DNA of 64,000 nucleotides. It comes from UBA1275 sp038124025. Its GTDB lineage: Bacteria; Bacteroidota; Rhodothermia; Balneolales; Balneolaceae. Location of the stretch: contig JAYPBC010000004.1 of assembly GCA_038124025.1 (NCBI GenBank), positions 1 through 64,000 of the forward strand, written 5' to 3'. The translations under genes and the position numbers were made by a program. This document shows positions 37,620 through 47,185 of the stretch, piece by piece. Each line of letters opens with the position of its first letter. Within the stretch, counting starts at the first letter, position 1. The notes under the pieces are model-generated. The model was not told where the DNA came from. It did no database searches and saw nothing but the letters and a program-made list of their open reading frames with translations.

Positions 37620-38318
37620 GTGAGTAATCATTGTGAATCAACGTACATACAGACCCATACACTCATGACTAAATATTCTCTTGTAGAGTTTTTCAAATCA
37701 GTAAGTAACGAATTAAAATCTATCTCAACGCTTTGCTTTGTGGTTTTTTCGTTTATGATGGTGTGTATTCCCCAATCCCTACTTGGTCAAACTCAATCCA
37801 ATTCTTCCCGTCCCGAAAGATACTTTCATCAAGGTGCTCAAGAATATATTTATAATAATTTAGAGGCGGCTATTGATGCGGTGGAAACTGGTTTAAAACA
37901 ATACCCAAATGACCTCAAACTCCAGCGCTTATATGAGCAGTTAAAAGAACAACAGGAGGAGCAGCAGAATAGCCAAGATCAACAGAATAGCGAAGGTCAA
38001 AACGAGGAAAATTCAGAACAGAACTCAGAGCAGGACCAGCAAAACCCTGAAAATGAAGAAGATTCACAGCAAAACGAAGAAAACTCTGAAAATGAAGAAC
38101 AGCCGTCAGAAAATAATGAACAAAACGAAGGCCAAGACGAAAAAGCCCCAAAGGATGCTCAATCAACCGAGCGTCTTGACGCAGAAGAACTAAAAGATTT
38201 AAGTAAAGAAGAGGCCCAAAAAATCCTCCAGGCATTAGCTCAAAAAGAGAAAGAACTATTGAAGGAATTCAAAAAAGCTAAAACCAAAGGTGGAAAGACA
38301 CATGAAAAAGATTGGTAA
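37620..38318 (+). CDS. batC: BatC-type TPR protein with acidic low-complexity tail
   Basis: The frame opens with GTG 1 base after the previous gene; an ATG at 37665 gives a better-spaced leader (the hydrophobic helix is residues about 39-57 of the long form). One TPR-like unit (YIYNNLEAAIDAVETGLKQYP) is followed by about 75 residues dominated by Glu, Gln, Asn and Ser. The C-terminal helix ends in LSKEEAQKILQALAQKEKELL and a Lys-rich end, as in BatC proteins, which precede BatD in Bacteroidota aerotolerance operons. It overlaps batD by about 17 bases. Confidence 0.7.
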   Translation: MSNHCESTYIQTHTLMTKYSLVEFFKSVSNELKSISTLCFVVFSFMMVCIPQSLLGQTQSNSSRPERYFHQGAQEYIYNNLEAAIDAVETGLKQYPNDLKLQRLYEQLKEQQEEQQNSQDQQNSEGQNEENSEQNSEQDQQNPENEEDSQQNEENSENEEQPSENNEQNEGQDEKAPKDAQSTERLDAEELKDLSKEEAQKILQALAQKEKELLKEFKKAKTKGGKTHEKDW

Positions 38319-40098
38319 TTTAATACCCTATCTACTTTTCTTTTTTCTTGCGAATATTCCCAGCTTTTCTTGGGCACAAACCTCCTCTATTCAGGTACAG
38401 GCTAAGCTTTCTGAAACCAATATATACAATGGAGAATCGGTACTTTTAGAGTTTATTATCTCCGGTAGAAGTTTAAATAGCATTGATCGCCCAACGGTAC
38501 TTGAGGTTCCAGGGCTCCGATGGATAAGTGGTTCAAATAGGCAAGGGCAAAGCATTCAATATGTAAATGGGCGACCAAGTGTTACCTACACCTATGGGTA
38601 TCAATTTGTGGCAAATCAGGTGGGTAACTTTACCCTTCCCCCTTTTGATATTACCGTAAATGGGGAAACTTATCGTACCGAAGCTCTTCCCTTTCGAGTG
38701 CTAAACCCGGCTACTTCCCAACAAAATGGGGGTAATAGACCTGACATATTTGTTCGGTTAGAGCCCAATAAGAAAACTGCGTTTTTGGGTGAACAAATCA
38801 TAGTTGATGTAGTTTTATATTTCAAAAATACGATTGAAGTACGCTCCTACCAAGCAAGTCCAGGATGGAAAGCGGAAGGCTTTTGGAAAGAAGAACTAGA
38901 AAATACGCAACAAACCCGCGCTACCTCTACCTTAGTAGAAGGAGAGCGTTATCAACGAGCTAAACTTTTACAATATGCGCTTTTTGCAAGTAAAAGAGGA
39001 TCCTTAGTTCTTAGTCCATTCGAAGTCACTGTTTTAATTCAGCAACGTAACAGACGTCAGGATATTTTTAGCTTTGGACTTGGACAGGAACGTAAAAATA
39101 TTCAGACGCCACCCACCGAAATAACCATCAACTCCCTCCCCACCCATCAGAACACAGAAAACAACCTGTTCCTTTCAGCCGTTGGCACATTCCAAGTAGA
39201 ACGCAACATCCAACCCACCGAAGCCCTAGTAGGGGAGAGTATTGAAATTAGTACTCGCATATCTGGAACTGGAAACCTTCCACTAATCCAACCTCCTGCC
39301 TATACCTATCCCGCAGAATTTGAACAATATAACCCGCAAGAAGGCAGTTCTCTACAAAGGACCGGTTCTACCATTTCTGGCACCAAAACCTTCACCGATA
39401 TTGTAATTGCGCGTAACGAGGGAAACTACACTATCCCTGCTACTCAGCTTTCCTACTTCGACCCCACCGCTAAAGGCTACCAAACCATTATGCTCCCGGC
39501 ACAAACCTTGCGTGTGAGCAGAGATCCGAATGCAGTAGGATCTACCACCGAAATGCTCCGTTTCGATATTAAGCCCGTGGCTGGTTTAATGGCCTGGAAC
39601 CAACACTCCAAAACAAGATTAACACAACAGCCTTTGATACTACTTTTTTTACTTATTCCAATGAGTAGTTTGGCCATAGGGTTCTTGGTTAAAAAACACC
39701 AATATCGACTACAAAACGATCATAATTTTGCACGAAAACGGGGGGCGCTTAAAACCGCAAAGAGTAATTTAGAGGAGCTTCGAACCAAGGCTGAAAATGA
39801 TTCTGTAGGCAGTCAAAGCAACATAAAAGCATACTATCACGAGCTTTATCGCATCCTGAGTAACTACATTACGAGTCGTTGTGGACGGCATGCCGCTGGA
39901 TGGTCGACCCAAGATTTACTTGCCGTATTGGAAAATGAGCTTGAGGCGGTGGCGCCGAAAATACTCGACCGTTGTAAAAATATCCTCACCAAGTGTGATA
40001 CCATTTCATATGCTCCGACTAGCTCGGCCTCAGATGTTTTAGGTGATATTCATCTATCAGAACAGCTTATACATGAACTTGAAAAGGTGTTGAAATAA
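38302..40098 (+). CDS. batD: BatD-family oxygen-tolerance protein
   Basis: A secreted/membrane protein of about 598 residues: signal peptide ending SWAQ, an N-terminal beta-rich domain (about 30-430, SIQVQAKLSETNIYNGESVLLEF), one transmembrane helix (about 448-468) and a cytoplasmic helical C-terminus. An ATG at 38290 would add four residues; the internal MKKIGNLIPYLL is a more typical leader start. BatD is found with batA, batB, batC and batE; here batA and batB are absent from the window. Confidence 0.85.
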   Translation: MKKIGNLIPYLLFFFLANIPSFSWAQTSSIQVQAKLSETNIYNGESVLLEFIISGRSLNSIDRPTVLEVPGLRWISGSNRQGQSIQYVNGRPSVTYTYGYQFVANQVGNFTLPPFDITVNGETYRTEALPFRVLNPATSQQNGGNRPDIFVRLEPNKKTAFLGEQIIVDVVLYFKNTIEVRSYQASPGWKAEGFWKEELENTQQTRATSTLVEGERYQRAKLLQYALFASKRGSLVLSPFEVTVLIQQRNRRQDIFSFGLGQERKNIQTPPTEITINSLPTHQNTENNLFLSAVGTFQVERNIQPTEALVGESIEISTRISGTGNLPLIQPPAYTYPAEFEQYNPQEGSSLQRTGSTISGTKTFTDIVIARNEGNYTIPATQLSYFDPTAKGYQTIMLPAQTLRVSRDPNAVGSTTEMLRFDIKPVAGLMAWNQHSKTRLTQQPLILLFLLIPMSSLAIGFLVKKHQYRLQNDHNFARKRGALKTAKSNLEELRTKAENDSVGSQSNIKAYYHELYRILSNYITSRCGRHAAGWSTQDLLAVLENELEAVAPKILDRCKNILTKCDTISYAPTSSASDVLGDIHLSEQLIHELEKVLK

Positions 40099-40115
40099 TA
40101 CGAAAGGATGTATCA

Positions 40116-41105
40116 ATGCCGAAATACATAGCTCTTATTTCTATCTTTGCGCAAGCTCTAAAGCCTATTACATTGGTACCTGTAACCGTACTACTCAGCA
40201 TTTGTGTAGTCAGTTCTACCTATGGTACTACAAGTATGGTACCAGTAAATAAAGTAGAATATAAGGGGGCAATAGTCTCAATAGACGCAACAAAGCCTGA
40301 GGCTTTTTCGATGACTGCGAAAGAACAAACCGAGGCGTCAACCGAATCAGAAAGTTCTATTCTTTCCGCCTCTTCGGCGCAGTCTGTCTTTGAAGAAGCA
40401 ACCTTAGATCTTGAACAAGCTCGATTCAAGTTAGCGTTAGAAAAGTACAGGACTATTGAGCGTAGTGAATTTTATTCAGGGGGGTTATTTTTGAATATGG
40501 CTATTGCTGCAGTTGAAATAGATTCTCTAGGCTTAGCAAAATTTTATCTCCAAAAAGCCATAGAAGAACCCAACACAGAGGCTTCCGCTGTGGAAGCACT
40601 GGCCTATGTTGAAAGCCAATTTAGCAGGCAAGCCGCCACCCTACCGCCACTACCATGGGAAACATTCCTAGACTATATTCAAGATAGTTGGAGCAGTACA
40701 TGGCTGTTTTGGGTGGGTTTTATATTTCTAAATTCATCGGTAGCATTATTGCTACTCCACTGGTTTGGTCACAAATCTAACAGTAGCGGCAATGATACTT
40801 CAACACAAACCAAGTCAGTATTCCTAAAAAGCTCCATCGTTGCCCTCCTAGTAGGTCTCATCTTTTTTAGCCTAGCCTATGGGACGGATTATCGTGATGC
40901 AACATATAGCAAGGCTGTTATTGTAGCGCAGGAAACGGAAATTAGAACGGAACCAAACGAATCTAGTGAAATAGTGGTCATGGGCTATGAAGGATATGAC
41001 TGCCGTGTTGATCACTCCATTGATGGGAGTATTGGATGGCGTTTCATACGACTCAGTAACGGCCAAACCGGATGGGTATTAGACCAAGCCTTACGCTTTC
41101 ATTAG
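40116..41105 (+). CDS. batE: BatE-like protein: TPR region, two membrane helices, SH3-like tail
   Basis: A 329-residue protein. After an N-terminal hydrophobic leader (about 15-33) and a Ser/Glu-rich spacer, a TPR-like unit spans about 90-165. Two transmembrane helices follow (about 193-213 and 233-253), and a C-terminal bacterial SH3 domain (VIVAQETEIRTEPNESSE ... GWRFIRLSNGQTGWV). This is the usual BatE order. It ends the cluster, 17 bases after batD. Confidence 0.8.
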   Translation: MPKYIALISIFAQALKPITLVPVTVLLSICVVSSTYGTTSMVPVNKVEYKGAIVSIDATKPEAFSMTAKEQTEASTESESSILSASSAQSVFEEATLDLEQARFKLALEKYRTIERSEFYSGGLFLNMAIAAVEIDSLGLAKFYLQKAIEEPNTEASAVEALAYVESQFSRQAATLPPLPWETFLDYIQDSWSSTWLFWVGFIFLNSSVALLLLHWFGHKSNSSGNDTSTQTKSVFLKSSIVALLVGLIFFSLAYGTDYRDATYSKAVIVAQETEIRTEPNESSEIVVMGYEGYDCRVDHSIDGSIGWRFIRLSNGQTGWVLDQALRFH

Positions 41106-41112
41106 CTTTACA

Positions 41113-41135
41113 GACTTTAATTAGAGAATAAAGTC
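41113..41135. repeat. Short inverted repeat after batE
   Basis: Seven-base arms GACTTTA and TAAAGTC enclose a nine-base loop just after the batE stop. It lacks a T-run, so it may be a weak or rho-assisted stop, or chance. Confidence 0.3.
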
Positions 41136-41212
41136 ACATTAATTACCTTTATACCGTAGCTTTATTAGGTGCCAAATATATAAGGTATGCTATCCGAAAA
41201 CGCACTAATCCA

Positions 41213-42592
41213 ATGAAAATGACGACTAACGAATTTATTGAACAACATAAAGATTCCTTCCTAGATGAACTATTCACCTTTCTTAGAATAGCGAGTGTAA
41301 GCACCGATTCTTCTCGAAAAATAGAGGTGGAAAAAGCAGCGGATTTTTTGATAAGCCAACTTAATTCATTGAATCTTTCACGGGTAGAACGTTTTGAAAC
41401 CAAAGGTCACCCCATTGTGTATGGAGAACATTGTCCTTTTGATGACCGGCCCACCGTATTAATTTATGGCCATTATGATGTTCAACCCTCCGATCCAGAT
41501 CACCTATGGGATAGCCCCCCTTTTGAGCCAACACTCAAGGATGGTAAAATTTATGCGCGGGGAGCCAGTGACGACAAAGGGCAGTCTTTTACGCACTTAA
41601 AAGCACTCCAATCTTTAATCGAAGCAGATGGTGGTGTTCCGGTAAATGTCAAAATTCTATTGGAGGGAGAAGAGGAAATTGGATCGCCAAATTTAGTACC
41701 CTTCATCGAGTCTCATAGGGATATGCTAGAGTGCGATATGGTCCTTATTTCTGATACCTCCATGTTTGGTCTAGATCAACCTTCTATCACTTTTGGACTT
41801 CGTGGCTTGGCTTATATGGAAGTTGAAGTAGTAGGACCAAACAGAGATTTACATTCCGGGGTCTATGGAGGAGCGGTAGAAAATCCTCTGAATGTACTAT
41901 GTAAAATTATTGCTCAACTCAAGGATGCCGATGGCGTCATTCAAATTCCTGGTTTTTATGACAAGGTGGTTGACTTAACACCGGATGATCGGAAGGCAAT
42001 GGCCGATTTGCCCTTTGACGAAACAGCCTATAAAGCCTCACTTGATGTGGATGCTGTTCACGGTGAAAAAGGCTACACGACATTAGAACGTGCTTCTGCT
42101 CGACCTACACTGGATGTGAATGGAATATGGGGTGGATATCAGGGAGAAGGTGCCAAAACAGTGCTTCCTTCTAAAGCCAAAGCGAAAATTAGTATGCGCT
42201 TGGTGCCCAATCAAGATCCTCATGAGATTGCCGAGTTATTTAAACAGCAAGTTTTATCTTTGGCACCTGAGACCGTCAAAATTAAGGTCACCGAACATCA
42301 TGGTGGATATGCTTCTCGTACCGATTTAAATTTTCACGGCCTAAAGGCAGCCGCAGCAGCCTTTGAAGATATCTATCAAACCAAGGTTCTTTTTTCTATG
42401 GAAGGTGGATCCATTCCCATTGTAGCCGATTTTAAACGTGTATTGGATGCTGAGTCCATTCTTATGGGTTTTGGTGTTACCAGCGATGCTATTCACTCTC
42501 CCAACGAATCGTTTCATGTAAAAGATTTTTATAGAGGAATCAAAACTTCTGCTCGATTTTTCCAATTGTTGGCAGAAGATGCTACCTCTTGA
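41213..42592 (+). CDS. M20/M28-fold metallopeptidase (dipeptidase, ArgE/DapE/CNDP type)
   Basis: A 459-residue cytoplasmic zinc peptidase. Metal and catalytic motifs are YGHYDVQPSDP (His and Asp), ARGASDDKGQ (bridging Asp), EGEEEIGS (catalytic Glu pair) and the dimerisation lid block RDLHSGVYGGAVENP. It resembles carnosinase-like dipeptidases. It stands alone downstream of the bat cluster with its own 107-base upstream region. Confidence 0.92.
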   Translation: MKMTTNEFIEQHKDSFLDELFTFLRIASVSTDSSRKIEVEKAADFLISQLNSLNLSRVERFETKGHPIVYGEHCPFDDRPTVLIYGHYDVQPSDPDHLWDSPPFEPTLKDGKIYARGASDDKGQSFTHLKALQSLIEADGGVPVNVKILLEGEEEIGSPNLVPFIESHRDMLECDMVLISDTSMFGLDQPSITFGLRGLAYMEVEVVGPNRDLHSGVYGGAVENPLNVLCKIIAQLKDADGVIQIPGFYDKVVDLTPDDRKAMADLPFDETAYKASLDVDAVHGEKGYTTLERASARPTLDVNGIWGGYQGEGAKTVLPSKAKAKISMRLVPNQDPHEIAELFKQQVLSLAPETVKIKVTEHHGGYASRTDLNFHGLKAAAAAFEDIYQTKVLFSMEGGSIPIVADFKRVLDAESILMGFGVTSDAIHSPNESFHVKDFYRGIKTSARFFQLLAEDATS

Positions 42593-42602
42593 TTTTTTCA
42601 TC

Positions 42603-42643
42603 AAATAATTCCGTTTTTCCATGTACAAAAACGAGTTATTTTA
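42603..42643 (+). terminator. Possible intrinsic terminator of the peptidase gene
   Basis: CGTTTTT (42612-42618) pairs with AAAAACG (42627-42633). Outer AAATAA/TTATTT bases can extend the stem across an internal loop, followed by TTTTAA. The stem is AT-rich, so strength is uncertain. Confidence 0.4.
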
Positions 42644-42694
42644 ATTCCTGTACTTCTTTGCGCTAACCAGTTACATCAACCAGAAAAAACTGTC

Positions 42695-44275
42695 ATGAAA
42701 AAATTAATCGTCCTTCTATTTTCACTCTTACCTATGGCATTGTATGCCCAAATGCCCGATGCACCCGAACGAAGCGAAGGTGGCGGACCATACGATCGAC
42801 TTATTATTCGAGGAGTTCATCTTATTGATGGCACGGGTTCCCCTGCAACCGGCCCGGTAGATGTGGTGGTGGAAGGAAACGTAATCTCCAGCATTCGAAC
42901 GGTTGGGTACCCAGGCTTACCTATCAATGAACGGCGCCGACCTCAGGCCGATGAGAATACCGAGGTGATTGATGCAACTGGGATGTATATGTTGCCCGGT
43001 TTTTTTGATATGCATGCTCACACTGGAGGTGGTGCTCAGGGTACCACACCGGAATATGTGTACAAGCTTTGGTTGGCTCATGGTATTACCTCCATTCGAG
43101 AACCTGGCTCAGGCAATGGCATGGAATGGACGCTGCGGCATAAAGAACTCAGCGAAAAGAATGAAATTACCGCGCCCCGTATATCCGCTTGGATTGGATT
43201 TGGAAATGGTTTTGGACGGCCCATTATTACCCCAGAAGATGCGCGTGAATGGGTAAAAATGATTGACGATGCGGGAGCGGATGGGATTAAATTTTTTGGA
43301 GCCAACCCTGAGGTGTATGCTGCGGCCATTGATGAAGCAAACCAGCGAGGACTTGGCACCATGACCCATCATGCACAAACACGAGTGGTGTATAACAACG
43401 CCCTTCGTTCGGCTCAATTGGGTTTAACGAGCATGACTCATTGGTATGGACTACCTGAGGCACTTTTCGAAGACCGCATCATTCAAGACTATCCACTCGA
43501 TTACAATTATAATAATGAACAGCACCGTTTTGAAGAAGCCGGGAACTTGTGGGCTCAAGCAGCGGAACCGTATTCGGAAAAGTGGAATGCTGTGATGAAT
43601 GAAATGCTGGAACTAGATTTTACATTGAATCCTACCTTTACTATTTATGAAGCCAATCGAAGTTTAATGACTCAACGGCGCGCAGAATGGCATGAACGAT
43701 ACACTCTTCCTTCCCTATGGCGTTTTTATGAGCCCAGCCGGATTTCTCATGGTTCTTACTGGCTTGATTGGGGAACCGAGCAGGAAATTGCTTGGAGAGA
43801 GAACTTTCGTTTATGGATGGAATTTGTGAATGAATATAAGAATAGAGGAGGCCGTGTTACCTTAGGGTCGGACGCTGGCTATATCTATAAACTATATGGT
43901 TTTGGATACATTCAAGAAATGGAGTTAATGCGAGAGGCTGGATTTCATCCATTGGAGATCTTTCAGTCGGCTTCGCTAAAGGGAGCAGAAGTACTGGGGG
44001 TTGAAGATCAACTTGGAACCATAGAATTAGGGAAATTAGCTGACATAGTCATAGTAGATGCCAATCCCATGGCTAATTTAAAGGTCTTATATGGAACGGG
44101 TTCCATATTAGTAAACGAAAATAATGAGGTTACTCGGCATGGTGGGGTGGTGTATACCATCAAAGATGGAATCGTCTACGATGCTAAGGCTCTTTTAAAA
44201 GATGTGGAAGAAATGGTTAAAGCAGCAAAAGAGGATAAGGGTACCGATATTACTCAACCAGGACTAGATTATTAA
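42695..44275 (+). CDS. Exported amidohydrolase-family protein
   Basis: A 526-residue protein with a signal peptide (residues 1-18, ending LYAQ). The metal-dependent amidohydrolase fold shows LPGFFDMHAHTGG (first HxH), a MTHHAQT block (His ligands), LGSDAGYIYKLYGFG (Asp ligand) and the composite-domain ending LGTIELGKLADIVIVDANP. The family includes imidazolonepropionase-like enzymes and exported peptidases, so hydrolysis of a C-N bond in the periplasm is likely; the substrate is unknown. Confidence 0.88.
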   Translation: MKKLIVLLFSLLPMALYAQMPDAPERSEGGGPYDRLIIRGVHLIDGTGSPATGPVDVVVEGNVISSIRTVGYPGLPINERRRPQADENTEVIDATGMYMLPGFFDMHAHTGGGAQGTTPEYVYKLWLAHGITSIREPGSGNGMEWTLRHKELSEKNEITAPRISAWIGFGNGFGRPIITPEDAREWVKMIDDAGADGIKFFGANPEVYAAAIDEANQRGLGTMTHHAQTRVVYNNALRSAQLGLTSMTHWYGLPEALFEDRIIQDYPLDYNYNNEQHRFEEAGNLWAQAAEPYSEKWNAVMNEMLELDFTLNPTFTIYEANRSLMTQRRAEWHERYTLPSLWRFYEPSRISHGSYWLDWGTEQEIAWRENFRLWMEFVNEYKNRGGRVTLGSDAGYIYKLYGFGYIQEMELMREAGFHPLEIFQSASLKGAEVLGVEDQLGTIELGKLADIVIVDANPMANLKVLYGTGSILVNENNEVTRHGGVVYTIKDGIVYDAKALLKDVEEMVKAAKEDKGTDITQPGLDY

Positions 44276-44295
44276 TTGTAGGCTTATTTCGCCGC

Positions 44296-45810
44296 TTAAA
44301 ATTCGGTTGTATATAATATGGGCTCATCTTGTTCGAAGTCATACAAGGTGAGCCTTCTTAAATTGTAAAACCCTGTCCAATACGACCGCAATGCCTGAAT
44401 ATAATTTCTTCGAGCACCATCTTTTTCATTCTGTGCAATAAAAAGATTGGTCACATCAATTCGACCAATTAGGTATCTATTTTTTGAAACATCATAACGA
44501 CGAGTAGCTATTTCATCTGAGATTCTAGCTAATTCGACCTGATCTCGAAGTTGTGGAAATTCTCTCACCGTACTTTTTATGCTAAGTTCAAATTGCCTCT
44601 TTTGATAGGCAATGGTATTGGCTGTTTCCATTTGATCGTTGCGAGCCGATTTGATTTCAGCCATGTTTTTACCCCAATTAAAAATTGGAATTTCAAAACC
44701 CAAACTGAAGAATTGCCGATTTTGTGGGTCTTCATATAACTGCTCAAAATCTGGTGAGGTCTGATTTAGTCCAAAACTAGCTTGCAATGTAGCCGAAAGT
44801 CCAGTGGATTTTCGGGCCTGATCATAGGTCTGATCCGCAAGTAATTCGTTGAGTTCGAACTGAAGTGCTGTTGAGTTATTTTCGCGAGCTAAATCATACG
44901 CTTGCTCCACATCCAAATCAAATGAAGGGGCTACACTTGGAAGAACAATTTCTAACATTTCGTCATCATCCAAGCCTAATAAAGCTTTGTATTCCTCCTC
45001 TATACGAAGATAATTAATTCGCGCCGTTGTCAATGAATTTCGAGCATTTCGAAATTCTAACTCACTTTGTAAGAGTTCGTTTTCGGCAATACTACCGACC
45101 TGAAAACGTCCTTGTGATATGTTGTAAATAGAATCATTCACCGTTACGTTAAATTCGGCTACTTCTACATTAATTTTAGCTAGGAGCAGATCAAAAAAGC
45201 TTTGCGTTACCGTAAATGCTAGATTTTCTAAATCTTCTACATACTGTTTTTGGGCAATTCGATATCTAAGCGGCTCGGTAATAGCCCTCCATTTGAGCGA
45301 ATTAAACTGGTTTAAGGGCTGCCGATAGCTCGCCACAAGCGGAGTACTTTGCCATAGGTAGGTATTTTCACTTTGGAAAATTCCTAGTCGAGTCAGTCCC
45401 GACGATAAAGACAAACGCCCCCCAGTAGGCATAATGTTCTGATCGATAGAAAGCCCTAAAGACGCCTCAGACTGTGTTCGTGAGGAAAAGGTTACCGTCC
45501 CATCGTCCAGCGTATTGGAGAAAATAGATTTGTTGTAGTTGGGAGCGTCACCGGTCAGATTAATACTAGGTAGTAAATCGGCACGAAAACTTCGGAATCT
45601 CCACTTTGCTGATAAGAGCGCGTAACGAGCTGCTCTGGACAAAGGACTATTCAACTTAGCGTATTCAATGCTTTGCTCTAAGCCAAATAATCGAGTAGAA
45701 GATGTGGATTCCGTTATTGCTTGCTTTTGGGCGGTTACCGTTTGAGAAAATGTAGGCGAAATAGTCAACATACATCCTAAAAAAATCAGGCTAATTATTC
45801 GTTTATTCAT
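44296..45810 (-). CDS. TolC-family outer-membrane channel
   Basis: The ATG used here gives MNKRIISLIFLGCMLTIS, a clear signal peptide, and a mature protein of about 480 residues with two TolC helical hairpin repeats (long Ala/Gln/Glu/Arg coiled coils at about 175-285 and 385-485). An upstream ATG at 45867 adds 19 unlikely residues. Its start overlaps the permease gene by 8 bases, so it is the last gene of an ABC-type exporter operon. Confidence 0.85.
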   Translation of the reverse strand: MNKRIISLIFLGCMLTISPTFSQTVTAQKQAITESTSSTRLFGLEQSIEYAKLNSPLSRAARYALLSAKWRFRSFRADLLPSINLTGDAPNYNKSIFSNTLDDGTVTFSSRTQSEASLGLSIDQNIMPTGGRLSLSSGLTRLGIFQSENTYLWQSTPLVASYRQPLNQFNSLKWRAITEPLRYRIAQKQYVEDLENLAFTVTQSFFDLLLAKINVEVAEFNVTVNDSIYNISQGRFQVGSIAENELLQSELEFRNARNSLTTARINYLRIEEEYKALLGLDDDEMLEIVLPSVAPSFDLDVEQAYDLARENNSTALQFELNELLADQTYDQARKSTGLSATLQASFGLNQTSPDFEQLYEDPQNRQFFSLGFEIPIFNWGKNMAEIKSARNDQMETANTIAYQKRQFELSIKSTVREFPQLRDQVELARISDEIATRRYDVSKNRYLIGRIDVTNLFIAQNEKDGARRNYIQALRSYWTGFYNLRRLTLYDFEQDEPILYTTEF

Positions 45811-47185
45811 GGCGTAATGCGTGTACAGGATCTTGTTGGGCAGCTCTTCGGGCGGGCATAAATCCAAATATTACCCCTATAACCAAGGCTACTCCAAATG
45901 AAATGATGATAGAAAACGGACTTACAATGGTTGCGATATCAGCCGTCCATTCAATGGCAAAACTAAAAATTACTCCTAAAAATATCCCTACCAAACCACC
46001 ACCTACACTCAATGCTAGAGACTCAGTTAAAAACTGCAATTCGATATCTTTTTTTTGAGCACCTACAGCCAAACGGAGACCAATTTCTTTGTAACGCTCC
46101 ACCACTGATGCCAGCATGATGTTCATGATACCAATCCCACCAACAATGAGAGAAATAGAGGCAATGGAAGACAGCACAATATTGAAAATACGCTTGGTAC
46201 GTTGCTCTTGTTGAAGCAGCTGTTCTGGAACAATTATTTCATAATCTACTACTCCATTATGACGGCGCTTAAGCATTCGAGATAACACCTCTGCTATTGA
46301 GACACTATATTCAGAATCACTGACCCGAACGATGACCTTATCGAGTTGGTGATAATTCACGCTCGATGCCTCTTCTGCATCCTCAGAGCTAGCTTCACCC
46401 GAAAAAAACAATCCTCTACCTCTTCCAAATCCAGCACCACTTGCATCAATATCGTCTTTTGTCACCAATGCTCTATTTTTAAAGCGTAATAGTACGGTCG
46501 TAACAGGGGCGAAAATATCTAAGTTATAATTGCGGATACCTAAGCGCTCGATATTTTCGGTGCTCAATTCTTTTTTCTGTAATACACCAACTACCGTAAG
46601 CCACAGGTTTCCTACTTTTATTTTTTTCCCAATTGGATTTTCACCAGGGAAAAACTTGGTTTTTACATCATATCCAATGACACAAACAGGCTCTGCTCGC
46701 TCGATTTGGGTCAGATTAAAGTTGTTCCCTTCAACCACATCAAAACTATTGATATCAAAGTATTCCTCACTCACTCCTACAATTTTTCCACTTCTCATTC
46801 TGGCTTTTCTTATAAAATTGGATTCGAATACGATTTCGGGACTTATGTATTCTACTTCTGGAACCAACTCTCTAATACTATCAATATCGTGTAGGGTTAA
46901 ACCAGGAGAATATTTGTTTGATTCACCTTCACCACTTTCTTCTCCAACCTGCCCTTCTGTTTGCTCAAGTGTCGGCTGAATAATTACATTATTCGTACCC
47001 AAGAGTTCCATTTGACTGAGGACTTCTTGTTGTGCACCACTACCAATTGCCAACATCGCTATGACCGAAGCTACACCAAAAATAATTCCTAAAGAGGTTA
47101 GTAGGGCTCGCAACTTATTACGTTGTATGGCCTCTAACGCAATATCTAAATTGTATAGAAGCTTTTGGCTGTTAATCTTACTCAT
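45803..47185 (-). CDS. MacB/FtsX-type ABC transporter permease
   Basis: A 460-residue protein with the MacB topology: one N-terminal helix after NLDIALEAIQRNKLRALLTSLGIIFGVAS (here a recognisable block, read as residues about 11-39), a large periplasmic MacB_PCD domain (about 60-320), and three C-terminal helices including SLIVGGIGIMNIMLASV and the end motif FGFMPARRAAQQDPVHALR. No ATPase domain is fused. It should pair with a separate MacB-like ATPase, which is not in the cluster. Overlaps: 4 bases with the adaptor gene, 8 with tolC. Confidence 0.88.
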   Translation of the reverse strand: MSKINSQKLLYNLDIALEAIQRNKLRALLTSLGIIFGVASVIAMLAIGSGAQQEVLSQMELLGTNNVIIQPTLEQTEGQVGEESGEGESNKYSPGLTLHDIDSIRELVPEVEYISPEIVFESNFIRKARMRSGKIVGVSEEYFDINSFDVVEGNNFNLTQIERAEPVCVIGYDVKTKFFPGENPIGKKIKVGNLWLTVVGVLQKKELSTENIERLGIRNYNLDIFAPVTTVLLRFKNRALVTKDDIDASGAGFGRGRGLFFSGEASSEDAEEASSVNYHQLDKVIVRVSDSEYSVSIAEVLSRMLKRRHNGVVDYEIIVPEQLLQQEQRTKRIFNIVLSSIASISLIVGGIGIMNIMLASVVERYKEIGLRLAVGAQKKDIELQFLTESLALSVGGGLVGIFLGVIFSFAIEWTADIATIVSPFSIIISFGVALVIGVIFGFMPARRAAQQDPVHALRHE

